From Ashinkailepas kermadecensis (taxonomy: Eukaryota > Arthropoda > Thecostraca > Neolepadidae): a stretch of 64,000 nucleotides of DNA. Each line of letters opens with the position of its first letter. Position 1 is the stretch's first letter. The notes below the pieces were generated by a model. It was given only the letters and a program-made list of their open reading frames with translations. It was not told where the DNA came from and did no database searches. Where the stretch lies: contig JAOTOM010005106.1 of the NCBI GenBank assembly GCA_034440615.1, positions 1 to 64,000 of the forward strand, written 5' to 3'. The translations under genes and the position numbers were made by a program. Below are positions 48,087 through 60,108 of this stretch, piece after piece.

Positions 48087-48276
48087 CTTGATGTGGACTT
48101 GGTTGGTTATTGGTTTTACGACACGTCGACCGTTGAGTCATATAGCGTCGCCAATCTCTCACGCCGATTGGTCGCGGGCGAAGAGTAGCGACAGGTGAGA
48201 CTCGAACCCACAATCTTTCGATTGTGAGACGAGCATCTTACCCCTAGACCACTCGTCCCCTCTTGATGTGGACTTG
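48087..48276 (-). mobile_element. tRNA-derived SINE, Val-like head, full length
   Basis: Perfect duplication CTTGATGTGGACTTG at 48087-48101 and 48262-48276 flanks 160 bp. Plus-strand order: GGTTGGTTATTGGTTTTACG, ACACGTCGACCGTTGAGTCA, TATAGCGTCGCCAATCTCTC, ACGCCGATTGGTCGCGGGCG, then the complement of the tRNA-like head ending CCACTCGTCCCC. Confidence 0.92.
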
Positions 48277-48828
48277 ATGTCATTGGAAAAGACTGGCTCG
48301 TGCATAAGTAGGATTTCATCTTATATGCAACCTATTGACTCCTATAATTCACCACCCTCATCAGGCTTCTTCTGTCAGCCTCAGTGTCAAAAGGATGGTT
48401 TTTCGTTACGTGTGAGATGTCGAAAAGATTACAGTGGGATGTTGAAATTCAAAATGGAAAAGATTTCCTTTAAAATATCGCTTTATTTTAACTTTCTTTA
48501 TTTTTATTCAAACTTTCTTTATTTTTCATTAAAAAAGGGACTTGTTTTTTTTTAAAGCATGTTATGCTAGGTTATGTTAGGTTAGGTCAGGCTTCTTTTA
48601 ATTGTGGAATTTTTTTTCGAACAAATTGTCTTGTTCTTTAACTGGATATTTCTTTCCAAAGGGATGCTAGGCTAGGATAGGGTAGGTAATCTTGGATTTT
48701 TCTTGTTCTTAAACATTAATTTTTGGTGGTGTGTAAAGAACATACACTACTTCGTCAGAGATCGTCGAGGAAATAAACATCTTCTCAGTCGGCATGCCAT
48801 ACATCGCGTATTCCTAAAGCGACGTGTC
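48277..48828. other. Intron 1 sequence
   Basis: AT-rich; a few GGTTAGGTTAGG words near 48570. Nothing else recognised. Confidence 0.4.
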
Positions 48829-48985
48829 GACGGTTGGCGCAGTTGGTTAGGGCGTCCGTTTTCCGTAAGGATGGTGGTTCGAATCTCGGCGCCGCGGCAC
48901 TTTTAACCCGATCACACAGTCGTTAACGATTACGGCCGTTGGTTAATGTTGCACTTTAGATTGCTTTACACCATCTTCACCATTA
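48829..48985 (+). mobile_element. tRNA-derived SINE of a different family
   Basis: TTGGCGCAGTTGGTTAGGGC (A box) and GGTGGTTCGAATCTCGG (B box) at tRNA spacing, with a CCGT/ACGG-type anticodon stem. The following sequence, TTAACGATTACGGCCGTTGG, is unlike the body shared by the other SINEs. Length and 3' end uncertain. Confidence 0.6.
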
Positions 48986-49079
48986 GATTACTTCACACTT
49001 TAGATTTGCTTGATGTAATAATATTTGTCCATGAAAGTAAGGAGGGGGAAATACTCAATTAAAGCCTACTCATGCAATC

Positions 49080-49135
49080 ATTGGCGGATCTAGCCAACCG
49101 GTTTGGGGGGGCCAACTTTCGATTTTCGGCGGATC
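49080..49135 (+). repeat. Short dispersed repeat shared with 40026-40085
   Basis: TGGCGGATCTAGCCAACCGG, a G run, then CCAACTTTCGATTTTCGG. Confidence 0.7.
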
Positions 49136-51719
49136 GGCCTCCACTCAACCCCAGCCGGCACCGCCCGTACGTACAGAAAGTATGCACGTTCCACTGCCGA
49201 ACGGTAGGCAGACCGTTCATACGTACGCTCGCTACGTACCCTGGTACAAACCGTGCGTGCTGTCGTTAAGATCGGTAGTACGGACCCATCGTGCGATCGT
49301 GCGATGCCATATTACCTAACTGAAAGTCTCTTTTGGTGTTATTTTGCTCACCAGTTGAAAAGTAAGCATTTTCACCAGCAATGAATGGTCACCTTGTCTT
49401 ATTTACATTCATAAACAATTCATTGGAAATATAAATTCCACGAATTCATAAAACACCTTACATCACAAATGTACCCTTAATATCTTCAGAGAATGAGGAT
49501 CATAGCAGCATTCCTGCTTGCTGGTAACCATCAACAGCATTTTTGCATTGCAACACAGCATCTCAGGTTCTAATTTGCAACACTCAGAGCCAGATCTGGA
49601 CTTTTCATCTTGGGATTTACCAACTTCTGTCACACCCCAACCTACCTTCCCATCTGTTAGGTGGCAAATGGCTAAAATGCTTGATTTGCATGCCTGGCCT
49701 TGAGCTCAGTTCTAGGAAGGGATTAGTTTTTATTTGTCTTCAGCAATGTAGGTAATTTAGTGAATGCATCACATGTGAAACCATTTCAGGTTTTCAGCTT
49801 CAACTGCACTGCACTTTTAAAACTTGCACTTGCTCACCCAGCACCATTATGGGCTACTTATACTGATCTGAATAACTTACACAGGTGTTTACTTATATAG
49901 CAAAGATCTGTATGTGGCTAGGTAGTTGTGTCAAATCAGTATTACACACTGATCAGTTTACCTCATTTAACTAGTTTCAATATATGGCTATCACTCCACT
50001 AGTACCACAGTTGGAAATTCACCACTGCACTATTGCCACCAGTGACTCACATGCTGATAGGTAGCAATACAGAGATAGCCTGATGTAGGTGCTTATCTAA
50101 CTACGTCCTGATCCAATGGTTGATCCAGGTGAGTCATCCATGGTTACTCCTTTGGTCCTAAGAGGTGGGCCATTATATTATTTCCACCTCTCCGTATTGC
50201 TCAGATTTTGAGTTCTTTGGACCAGTACAGTAGATTACATATATGTGGTAAATAATGGAAGCTGTGGCCTTAATGATCACCTTAACATGAGACTGTCTGA
50301 AGATTTCCTGATTAGAAACCCAGTAGGCAAGCCAATGGTGCAGTGACCACAGGGCTTCCTACATAGCTGAAGAGACAGATTTGAAGTTTTTGGCTCTAGA
50401 TGAAGAGGTTAATGTTCAGGCTTTCAAATTTGGATATGACAATTTATTTTTATTTATGGCATTACATGTTCATGTTTGTAACCCTCCACTTAAGGGCATG
50501 CAACTACCTAATTATAGCAAATAATAATAGTATAACTATATTAACTTCAATAATAGCATTCCCTAGAAGTGAAATTAGAGCACAAAACAAAATTCATGAA
50601 TGGAACAAAACACATTTGAGAAAATGACATATTCAGAGATGAAAATGTTGCCATACTCCCAAAAATTGTCCTACAGAACTGCATAATCAAATTTAAAGGA
50701 AATAAAAGCCTCAGTGTTGGTCTAAAATCAACATGTTTGGTCATTTTATCACATGACAGTAACATTCCACCATTTCATCATCAAGGAGCACTATTCAATC
50801 ATGTACAACGGCATACATTTGCAAGAAGATAATGCTGTGCTAGGCAACTGCTTCAAATTTATGTTCTCCAAAACCACTTAGCTTGATGCAGTAGCCATAC
50901 TAAACTACCTAGCACACGTGACTCGGAGCATCTTGAACCAGAACTTCATGATTGATTAAAATTATAATTCATGCTTCAAATTTATGTTGGTAATGCATTT
51001 GCCTTCCATTACAATACACATTTTTCACTTGGGTAGGTAGGTATTTCAGCTCCCTTATTCACCAAAGCGAACAACCCCATGAAAGCCGAGATTGGGGTAC
51101 AGAATGGATTGTATGGCATTGGTATATACTACCTACCTACCTAGTTGCCTACATATTTGCCTACATATTTATCTAGTTACCTTCCTACTTAGTACCTACC
51201 TAGGTACCTACCCAGGTACCAACCTACCTAGGTACCTACCTAGGCAATATCGTACGGTAAGGTCAAGGTTACGTAGGTTCAGGTTAGATTGAAGATTTTA
51301 CAGAATCTACCTACCTGGAGACCAGGCAATCCGAACTTCTTCCACTCTTGCACAATGTTCAACACTGTCGTCCCCATTGTATCACTTTCACTCGCACACA
51401 CAACACAAATATTCACTTATTACCACTAAAACCGCACAAATTCACCGACACAAGCACAAAGTAAACAACGTGAACTCCGATGTAAACATCGCAATCGGCG
51501 CTGGAGACGCTCTTGATACCGTTCGATGTTCGCTAACGTTTTTCTCACCTGACGGAACGGCTGAGATGCGATTGTTTTGTAAAGGGATGTTTCTTTCCCA
51601 ACATATCGTGGGCTAAATGTCTGGTAAATACCTTAGTTTGTGCTATTCGTAACTTGTATTATGCCTACTATTCTGCCTACTTCGCACACAAGTGCCTACA
51701 TGGAAAATGGTGACGAATG
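49136..51719. other. Intron 1 sequence
   Basis: Long AT-rich stretch. CTAC/CCTA-rich imperfect tandem repeats at 51128-51250 (CTACCTACCTAG, TAGGTACCTACC). No exon recognised. Confidence 0.4.
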
Positions 51720-52140
51720 TGCAGGGGCGTTGATTTCTGAAAATGATTGTGATGTCAAAATACATGGAGGCAATGGGCGAGCCCATATGGATTGAAAGCA
51801 CACTCCATGGGGTCCCATGTTAAATGTTGAAATTATTGGGGGGGGGGCAAAGCCAACATTTGGGGAGCCTGCCCCCTCAAAAGTATACAAGACAACACCA
51901 TATCAGACACATAGGACATATATGACGGAGAACATAGATGCAGCCAAGGGGGGCTTGGCCTCCCCCACCCTAGTACCCAAAAACACACCAGATGAAACCA
52001 TAAAGTTTTAGATCTTCACCACGCAAAATCCTAAACTTTCGGCGCACTTCGCACGCCGAAGCTTTCTCCATTTCATTACATTTTTTGTTCGGGTCCCCTT
52101 TGGAAAATCCTGGCTGCACCACTGACCGAGAAGCATCAGG
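51720..52140 (+). repeat. G-run interspersed repeat, copy 3 (long)
   Basis: GGGGTCCCATGTTAAATGTT, GAAATTATTGGGGGGGGGGC, AAAGCCAACATTTGGGG, CCTCAAAAGTATAC, then AAAAACACACCAGATGAAAC and an end GGAAAATCCTGGCTGCACCA. The same blocks in order at 53005-53510. Confidence 0.85.
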
Positions 52141-52489
52141 TCTGAATACTTCTGCAAATTACTCCCGAAAGTCGCAAGATAGCAAAGAAGCAGGAAAATA
52201 GTACACATGCGGTGCATTACTAAACTATAAATTACAACTCATATTGTTTAATGCTGATGCCATCCATGGTCAACATATTCCTTTCGACTGAAGTTCTGTG
52301 AGCCATGGTGGAGTTTAATTTCAACGGCTCATGGCTCATATTTGCATGGCACTAGCGAAGCTTTCCAAAGTGCTCCCAAAAATTTCCGCTGAGGTTCTTT
52401 TGTGTGGAGATTGTGTTTTCGAACTGGTGCTCTTCGGGTAATCACAACAGATCAGAGCAGGTATGCAGCCAGGAACTGTCTAAGGAGTG

Positions 52490-52815
52490 GGTCAGTGACT
52501 GATCCAGGAATTGTCATGGAGGAACTTATCTGGAGAGACGCCATTTCTTCGGAGGGGCGCCACAGCGAAGCTGGGGGCTCCTTTTCCTTGCCTTGGCGCC
52601 TTGGGCCGAAAAATTCGACGGGATGCTCTCGAGCACACTGAAGGGAAGCTTTTTCTTTCCAAGATGGCGCCTTGTCCTCTGAGCGTGGTTCCTCTGGTTG
52701 AAAATTCGAGGTGGAGTGCAGTCGAGATTTCCCGGAATGGCTCTTTTTCCCGGCCGGAGGGGCGACACCTTCTATCTTGGGCGGATGCCCCCAGTGCCTC
52801 CTGCATCCGCCCCTG
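52490..52815. repeat. Probable dispersed GC-rich repeat
   Basis: GGAGGGGCGCCACAGCGAAG, AAGATGGCGCCTTG and CCTCCTGCATCCGCCCCTGG. The GGCGCC-rich style and phrases recur at 60430-60660. Three long overlapping frames are not supported as genes. Confidence 0.4.
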
Positions 52816-53004
52816 GGTGTGGATTTGCTTAGGGGAACGGACTATCCCTACAAGTTTTGAAGTCCCGGATTTCGGGAACTTTATTTCAAAAAGATCCATT
52901 TTTCCCTTACAAAAAATTATTCGTGTCTTTTTACATCCACATTGGGTCCGGATCTTCGCATCTCCTCCTTCCTCCGAAGGAGTAAACGTGGCACTCTTAC
53001 ATAG

Positions 53005-53510
53005 ACCGGGGCGTTGATTTCTGAAAAGCATTGCGGGGCGCAATACCTACATGAAGGCAATGGCGGGCTCAAATGGATTATGGAGCACATTTCATAGGGT
53101 CCATGTTAAAAATTGAAACTATTGGGGTGGGGCAAAGCCAGCATTGAGGGGGCACTTGCCCTCTCAATACCCTCTCAACAGCCTAAGCATGCATCTAGAT
53201 GCAGGATATCACAACTTCATTGGAAAAGACGTCGATTCATTATTCGGTAAGGGGTAAGCAAACGCTTGTAAGGGGCGCAGCCCTCGGGCCCTTAGAGAGA
53301 GGCGCAGCCAAGGGTGGCCCGAGGGCCAAGCCCCTCCCCCTCCTCCTAGCAACCAAAAACACACTAGATCAAACAATAAGCTGTGAAATTTTCAGCACTC
53401 AAACCAAAAAATTATCGGCAAGATTTGTGTTCCGAAACATTCTCTGTTTCGTGAAATTTGTTTGGGGCCGCCCCAACCCTTAAGAAAATCCTGGCTGCAC
53501 CACTACCCGT
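53005..53510 (+). repeat. G-run interspersed repeat, copy 4 (long)
   Basis: Starts GGCGTTGATTTCTGAAAAGC, then CGGGCTCAAATGGATTATGG, GTCCATGTTAAAAATTGAAA, GGGGCAAAGCCAGCATTGAG and ends AGAAAATCCTGGCTGCACCA. It shares both ends with copy 3. Confidence 0.85.
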
Positions 53511-53623
53511 AGACTCTAATAAGCATTCCTGAAGATACCGAGTGTGCCTGGGGGGGGGGGGGAGGCGGGATGAGTAGAGATATTCCACCCTGGTTTGGTA
53601 TCCTGATATTGTAGATTTGTCAT

Positions 53624-53828
53624 TTTCGTATTGAAATAAGAAGAACCTTGGGTTCCTTTACGACGTATTCAACCGCTAGGTCATATAGCGTCGCCAACCT
53701 CTCACGCCGATTGGTCGCGGGTAGACTCGGTAAATACCGTCGATCGTGAGATTCGAACCCACAATCTTGTGATCAAGAGTCCGACGCTCTACCAACTGAG
53801 CTACCGCGGCCACCTTTCGTATTGAAAT
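53624..53828 (-). mobile_element. tRNA-derived SINE, Lys-like head, with target duplication
   Basis: Perfect duplication TTTCGTATTGAAAT at 53624-53637 and 53815-53828. On the minus strand: GGCCGCGGTAGCTCAGTTGG (canonical A box), loop CTCTTGA (anticodon CTT), B box GGTTCGAATCTC, then the shared body CCCGCGACCAATCGGCGTGA and GGCGACGCTATATGACCTAG. Only part of the anticodon stem pairs, so this is a SINE, not a working tRNA. Confidence 0.9.
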
Positions 53829-53874
53829 GTTTTCAAATTATGGACCTGGATCCCCTAAGTGAGAGATCTCCAGC

Positions 53875-54620
53875 ATTGCTCGTAAGGGTCCGCACGCATT
53901 CGTAAGAACCCGTACAAGTTCGCAAGGGCCGCAGTCGTTCGTAAGGGCCCGTATGCGTTCGTATAGACATTCGTAAAGGTCCGTAGATGTTCGTAATGGC
54001 CCGTAGGCGTCCGTAGAAGTCATTAGACGTTCGCAAGGGCGTCACCATCATAAATTTCCAGGTGGGGTCCAAACACAGATGCTTAGGAACGATTTCCGAG
54101 CTAGAAGTGTAAAACCATGACCGTCTGCGTGTGGCCTGTATTTCAATCACTAAGCAATGCTGAGAACACTCGTGATCACCATGGTACATTTTGCATGCCT
54201 ACGAAGAGCATTACAAGCGAACCCAGATTCAAATCCAGGTGGGATCCTAACCCCAGGGACCCCAGCGGTGGCGACGCCACGGCCATGGATATTCGTAAGA
54301 TCCCGTATATGTTCGTGAGAGCCTTTAGACGTTTGTAAGGGCTCGCAGACGTTCGTATCGGCCCGTAGGCGCCCGTAAGTTTCGTACACGTTTGTAAGGG
54401 CCCGCAGAGGTTCGTGAGGGCCCGTGATCATTCGTAAGGGCCACATATCATCATATGTGGCCCTTACGAATGTGGCCCTTACGAATCGGCCCTTACAAGT
54501 GCCGAACAGGCGTCTGTAAGCGTCCGTCGACGTTAGTCAGAGCCCATGGAATTTTATAAGAGCCCGTAAGCGTTCGCATAGGCAACGTAGACGTTCTTAG
54601 TGGTCCGACAAAAGCATCAG
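53875..54620. repeat. 20-bp degenerate array in two blocks, with strand switch
   Basis: GTTCGTAAGGGCCCGTAGGC-like units fill 53875-54045 and 54285-54600, with about 240 bp of other sequence between. Around 54450 the orientation flips to GGCCCTTACGAAT for a few units. Frames of repeating LRALTNVYGP-type peptides come from it. Confidence 0.85.
54429..54472. repeat. 44-bp palindrome at the array strand switch
   Basis: Arms CATTCGTAAGGGCCACATAT and ATATGTGGCCCTTACGAATG, each 20 bp and perfectly complementary, with a 4-base spacer CATC. Confidence 0.93.
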
Positions 54621-55208
54621 TGGCCATAAAAGATGTTGTTTACCTTTCTAACTCCGTCATGGCGGCCCTGTAGACAATTGCGTACGGGCCACTGACGCGG
54701 ACCATTCTGTCGCCCCATCGGCCCATGAAAGCCGACGGTGTGGACTGCCGTTCTTATCCCCTCCCTTGGTTACGTCCCTGGGTCAGAGGTCTAACGCTAA
54801 ACATATAAAGTTTAGACGGTGCTTGATTAAATTTATGTCATGCTCAAACACTATTTGTTCACGCGAAAATGCAACTCATGTCCGATAGAAATCGCTGGAA
54901 TGTGGAGTGCTTGCTGCCACAAACAATACAATGGCCCATGGGTGAGCGTTTCTTTGAGCAAAGTACCGTGCAGGAGCGGATATTCGAAGTTGTACTTCTG
55001 ATCATGGGCTTCACGAAAAGGCGAAGGAAGAAACATGTGCGTTTGGCGTTGAATGGACAAAGTAAACTTTAAAATCTCACCCGTGTCCTCTACATAAAGT
55101 CATCGGTGATCTCAACATCTACAATGCAAATCATGCATGTGTGCAAGCTAAAAAGTGATGAAATCAGCGGAATGCTGGGTGCACCCAGGATTCCGCACGA
55201 CTAACACT
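54621..55208. other. Intron 1 sequence
   Basis: Nothing recognised. Confidence 0.4.
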
Positions 55209-55242
55209 AACACACACGACCTCTGCAGAGGTCGTGTGTGTT
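55209..55242. repeat. 34-bp perfect palindrome
   Basis: AACACACACGACCTCTG followed directly by CAGAGGTCGTGTGTGTT, centred on CTGCAG. Confidence 0.95.
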
Positions 55243-55489
55243 CGGAGCGCAGTAACTCGCTGAGCCAAAAGCCAAGTCCGAGGGGCGTGTCAAGTTTTGA
55301 CAGCCACCTCGCATGCGGCTGAAGCCCTGGCAGAATTACCTGGCAGTATGAGTGAGCATGTGAGTGGGTAGCTGTCGCGAGGTCGTCGCTGCTATCATAC
55401 AACCGGCCCGGCCGGGCAGTCGACTTTCCCGAGTTAGGTACTCCATTTCAATAGCTTGTGGCTGATTCACACACATTCGCAGGTGTGTT

Positions 55490-55576
55490 GTTTTATATAC
55501 TTTTGAGGGTGAAAGTAAAGTACCCCCTCAATGTTGGCTTTGTTCCATAATAATTTCAAGTTTCAACATGGAACCC

Positions 55577-55609
<33 letters not shown>

Positions 55610-55690
55610 AACCCCACCAATCAATTTGGGTTCGCCCATTGCCTTCATGTATCGTGTAATGTGCCCCCCCCCCCCCCCAGTATTTATTTC
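55490..55690 (-). repeat. G-run interspersed repeat, copy 5
   Basis: TATATACTTTTGAGGGTGAA, CCCCTCAATGTTGGCTTTG and TTTCAACATGGAACCC; complement of copies 3 and 4. Carries C runs of about 20 (near 55590) and 16 (near 55663). Confidence 0.8.
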
Positions 55691-57157
55691 CAGAAAGTAA
55701 ACCCGTACACATTCGCATTTAGTTTCCAAGTTTAAGGACATTATGATGTTTGTGTAAACTCGCCACCTCCATGAGAAAGAGAAGAATTTGAAATATGTGA
55801 GATGTAGGAAGTGCCAAATGTCGTGCAGGTGACGGCTCAAATGTTGGCGATTATTTAGCAGACCTTCTCTCCACCTGCAGGTTGAGAATATGTATGATGA
55901 CAAGATGGAAACATGTGCCCACATATGATGTATACGCCCGATACCCATGCATATTTCTAACCCACAATTGTTGGACGTGGATGTTATTGTTTGCTCCACT
56001 TTTCCCTAGGCTATGATAGGTGGTGCCTCCTCGACACGATTCGGTCATCATGGTTTTGATTGGCCCAGAGGTTAATGACGGTGTACGCTAGAATAACGGA
56101 CTAAGCACGAACACGTGATCATGTTCTTTCAGATCGATATCTTTTGATTATCTCGGTTCGGTCTACTTTTTCCACTAAACTTGTTATATGGGGTGATGTT
56201 TTCGAGTTCTCATGCTATTATCCAGTCATATATTTCAAGCACGAAGTATTTCCAGCGACGAACAGGAGTATGGTGTCTGATGTTCTACCGGCGATTCCTC
56301 TGATATGAGATTCGATAAGATAAGATCAGATATATAATTTACTAAACCTACCTAACATGCATTGGCAGGTTCAAAATAGTGATCAACTATCTTTGTTGTA
56401 ATGAACTAATCAGCAATGAAAGCTGTTGGGGAGCGGCAGCTTTCAGTGTGAAAATAGAATATCGGGTTCGTGTAGGATTGTCCCATACGCAGTATGGATT
56501 CAATTTTGGGTGCGCTATCGGAGACGTACAGCTCACTTCTTGCCACATGGTGAATAATCAGTGTGGACATAGTTTCAAAAGGAGCACCTATACGGAGGAA
56601 AGGGATACTTTTTATCAATAATAATTGGGCAATTCAGAGGGGCAGGACGAAAGGGGCACTACGAGTGGGCAAGCAAACCAAATGGCTGTGTGGAAAATTA
56701 CCACTCATTTAACATGCTAAAAATTGTCTTGGCGCCTTGCAAGACCCCTAATGGCGCCTTGCAAGGGCGCCGTCACCGTTGGGGCCCCTGGGGTCCTGAC
56801 GGTTCACGGCTTGAACGATCCTCTGACTTCATCCTCCTGAGCGATCCTCTGACAGAACAATCGTTCCCATACCCCTGGTGTTTAACCACACCTGGAAACT
56901 GAAAGCGTTGATGCATCTGCTGCCTTGTAATGGAATATAAAAATTATGGCAAACTTGTCGATATTGTTTCGCCTTATATTCCAATTATATTCCAATAAAA
57001 TGGCTCCACAACGCTTCCTATGTTCACACGTGTACACCAAGATTTGATTTCACGTGGGCTTTTAGCGTTTGTTCTCGCTCGTGCAGCACCTCCATAAGTG
57101 CTCTGTACCGGTATGAACACAATGTTTTATCGTAGGCAATGTCGATGCCCGAGCGAG
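55691..57157. other. Intron 1 sequence
   Basis: Short duplication of GGCGCCTTGCAAG near 56730-56765 and of GATCCTCTGAC near 56818-56850. No exon recognised. Confidence 0.4.
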
Positions 57158-57968
57158 TCTACCTCTATGTACGCGGTACCGAAGTCCACCTGAGAGGCCT
57201 GACCAGAGCCAGTCTGCTCCTGTGTATATGGTACCGAAGTCCACCTGAGCGGCCCGACCAGAGCCAGTCTACTCCTGTGTATATGGTACCGAAGTCCACC
57301 TGAGCGGCCCCACCAGAGCCAGTCTACTCCTGTGTATATGGTACCGAAGTCCACCTGAGCGGCCCGACCAGAGCCAGTCTACTCCTGTGTATATGGTACC
57401 GAAGTCCACCTGAGCGACCCCACCAGAGCCAGTCTATCCTGTGTATATGGTACCGAAGTCCACCTGAGCGGCCCCACCAGAGCCAGTCTACTCCTGTGTA
57501 TATGGTACCGAAGTCCACCTGAGCGGCCCCACCAGAGCCAGTCTACTCCTGTGTATATGGTACCGAAGTCCACCTGAGCGGCCCCACCAGAGCCAGTCTA
57601 CTCCTGTGTATATGGTACCGAAGTCCACCTGTGCGGCCTGACCAGAGCCAGTCTGCTCCTGTGTATATGGTACCGAAGTCCACCTGAGCGGCCCGACCAG
57701 AGCCAGTCTACTCCTGTGTATATGGTACCGAAGTCCACCTGAGCGGCCCACCAGAGCCAGTCTCTCCTGTGCATATGGTACCGAAGTCCACCTGAGCGGC
57801 CCCACCAGAGCCAGTCTACTCCTGTGTATATGGTACCGAAGTCCACCTGAGCGGCCCCACCAGAGCCAGTCTACTCCTGTGTATATGGTACCGAAGTCCA
57901 CCTGAGCGGCCTGACCAGAGCCAGTCTGCTCCTGTGTATATGGTACCGAAGTTCACCTGAGCGGCCCC
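57158..57968. repeat. 55-bp minisatellite, about 15 copies
   Basis: Unit CTCCTGTGTATATGGTACCG, AAGTCCACCTGAGCGGCCCC, ACCAGAGCCAGTCTA. Copies differ by few bases; two carry 1-bp deletions. Because 55 is not a multiple of three, each minus-strand frame passes through all three readings and the encoded peptide repeats every 55 residues (165 bp). Confidence 0.96.
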
Positions 57969-59625
57969 GCCCGACCTGACCATCATGCTTTTGGAGCCGT
58001 AATAGCCTTTGTTTGCAGAAGCGTTTCGCATCCCAATTTATCCACTCATGTTCAGATGTGCTCTATTAAATTTGCTTCTTACCCATTCCATTTCAACATT
58101 CGTCACGACGTGCTCGCAATCTGTTTCACAAATATTTTCTCCTCGGCATTTTCACTCATGAACAACTTTCAACAGCGGTTCACGCTGTAGCACAGTATGT
58201 GCATATCTAATTTTCTCACTGAGAACCAGGTCTGCTCTTTTCATTTAGACATGTACCAACTTCCATCACAAAATTAATCCAGAGGCACTCCCAGCTATTG
58301 CTCTAAGAAGGGGATGTGCGGCGAAAAGTCTGCGCGCGGGTGGCTAACTACAGAAATGGCAATACAGCCGGCCGTCACCACCACTGAAGTTCAGTCCCGG
58401 GCGAGGCTTTTCATCAGGTCGCGTCATCAGCCACTGCTAGGCTTTTTGTTTGACGGTCATGGAGTTGCTTGGCGATTCGTCACAAACTACCAGCATAATC
58501 ACCCTTATCTATACAGACGGAGTACGTCTGTATGTCACACTATGCTTTTGTACTCTTGAGCAATATTTGGTGAAAAGAAAAGATTACTGTGAATGAGTTG
58601 AAGAAAATGAAGATGTTCAAACATGGATTATATTTCGGAGCTCCTGAGCTATGCTTAAACCTTGTACGGAAATGGGTAGGGCACAGTGCACCCCGTGTTT
58701 GTATTTTTGTTTGTTGGTAACTTCTGTATGCTTGGGTCGGATATCCTGAAACTTGGCGAGTTCTCCTAGTGGCCTTTTACATTGAATGACAAATTTGCAA
58801 GTCTGGTCAACTTTGGTCAGGGCCGGCTTCAGTAGCGAGCTTTCAAAGGCGTACTGGGAGAATGTTCTTATTTTTGACATATCGTAGCATGATTGGCTGT
58901 CTGCCGGTGTCTTCGACGGTATTCGATTGTTTTTCAACACAATTTGCGGCCAATCTTGAAAGGCTATTGGCTTCACGATTTGAAAGATTGCACATATTAT
59001 TCCTACTAGAGGCGGATCAAGAGTGGGGTGGAAATGGAAAAAAGCTCAATGTCGAAGTTTGTGTATTTGGTGACACTGAACAACTTTACCAATCATTGTG
59101 AGACAGGTGAAACGTACTAATAAAACATTTTGTATGTACGTTTTCGTGAAGAGCAGTTCCAGGCGACTTTTGGGGTAAGATAATAAAGGAAGACAATAGT
59201 CACCCTTCCTCTGATTCCCTCAGTTCATTTGAAATATTCACGGAAAACTTTGTTGGACCGATGGTAATGAATTAAGGTACGTAACATTCAGGTACTCTGT
59301 GCACGAAGTACCTGAAAGTTAGTAGCTTACATGCTTACCAGAGGCAGATGCAGAATGGGTATTGAGGGTGACTGAGTTCGATTCTTTGGGTACATAGAAA
59401 CATTGGAATCGATTTTTTGTTTTCATATTTAAATTGAGGAGGAAATTGGAACACAATTCGGAAGTAAAGAGTTGCTTGTTTTTCGATTACCGGCGAGTTT
59501 TAGCAAGTTGTTCGGGAGGCACGCTTCCAGCAAAATACCTTCGCGAGCTGGTCATTACGTTAAAAATAATTGCCAATTATTGTTATGCAGGAAATGCAGG
59601 AACTTTGCGTTTTATCAAATGCAGG
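57969..59625. other. Intron 1 sequence
   Basis: Nothing recognised. Confidence 0.4.
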
Positions 59626-59627
59626 AA

Positions 59628-59850
59628 TTGAAAAATACTATTATTAAGGCACTAAAAATAAGTTAACATGGGTGCGAAAAGGCGCAACGAAGCCCGTAAC
59701 CGCATATATCTAACCTTAAGTTTTATTAATGTAGTGAGGCTATGCAGGAAATTAAAAGTACCGTTATTAAGAAACTAAAAGTATGTTAACATGGGTGCGA
59801 AAAGGCGCAACCAAGCCATTAACCGCATATATCTAACCTTAAGTTTTACA
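59628..59850. repeat. Direct duplication of about 100 bp
   Basis: AAGTTAACATGGGTGCGAAA (59660) recurs as ATGTTAACATGGGTGCGAAA (59781), followed in both by AGGCGCAACSAAGCC, ACCGCATATATCTAACCTTA and AGTTTTA. Confidence 0.85.
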
Positions 59851-59962
59851 AAAGGTAGCGACCAATTGGAATAAAAACATGGAACTAACGCCGGAGATGT
59901 ACTAAGCATGTAATGAAAGCGCTAAGAACATGAACCTATTTGTTGAGATACTCACGATCATA

Positions 59963-60108
59963 AGTGTTGATTTCTGAAAATTATTGGGGGAACACCAAAT
60001 GGATTGGTGGCATACTCCATAGGGTCCCATGCTAAAAGTTGAAATTATTGGGAGGGGGGCAAAGCCAACATTGAGGGCCAGTGCCCCTCAAAAGTATATT
60101 AAACAAAA
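59963..60108 (+). repeat. G-run interspersed repeat, copy 6 (short)
   Basis: GTTGATTTCTGAAAATTATT, CATAGGGTCCCATGCTAAAA, GGGGGGCAAAGCCAACATTG, CCCCTCAAAAGTATA. Confidence 0.85.

Noticed and set aside
45900..48690. GGTTAGGTTAGG-type words reminiscent of the arthropod telomere unit
   Set aside because: Only one to three units at a time, scattered in AT-rich DNA; not an interstitial telomere array.
48829..48900. A functional tRNA gene
   Set aside because: The promoter boxes fit, but the acceptor stem does not close and the anticodon is ambiguous; treated as a SINE head.
53740..53812. A functional tRNA-Lys gene
   Set aside because: A and B boxes and a CTCTTGA loop are present, but the anticodon stem mispairs and the element carries a SINE body and target duplication.
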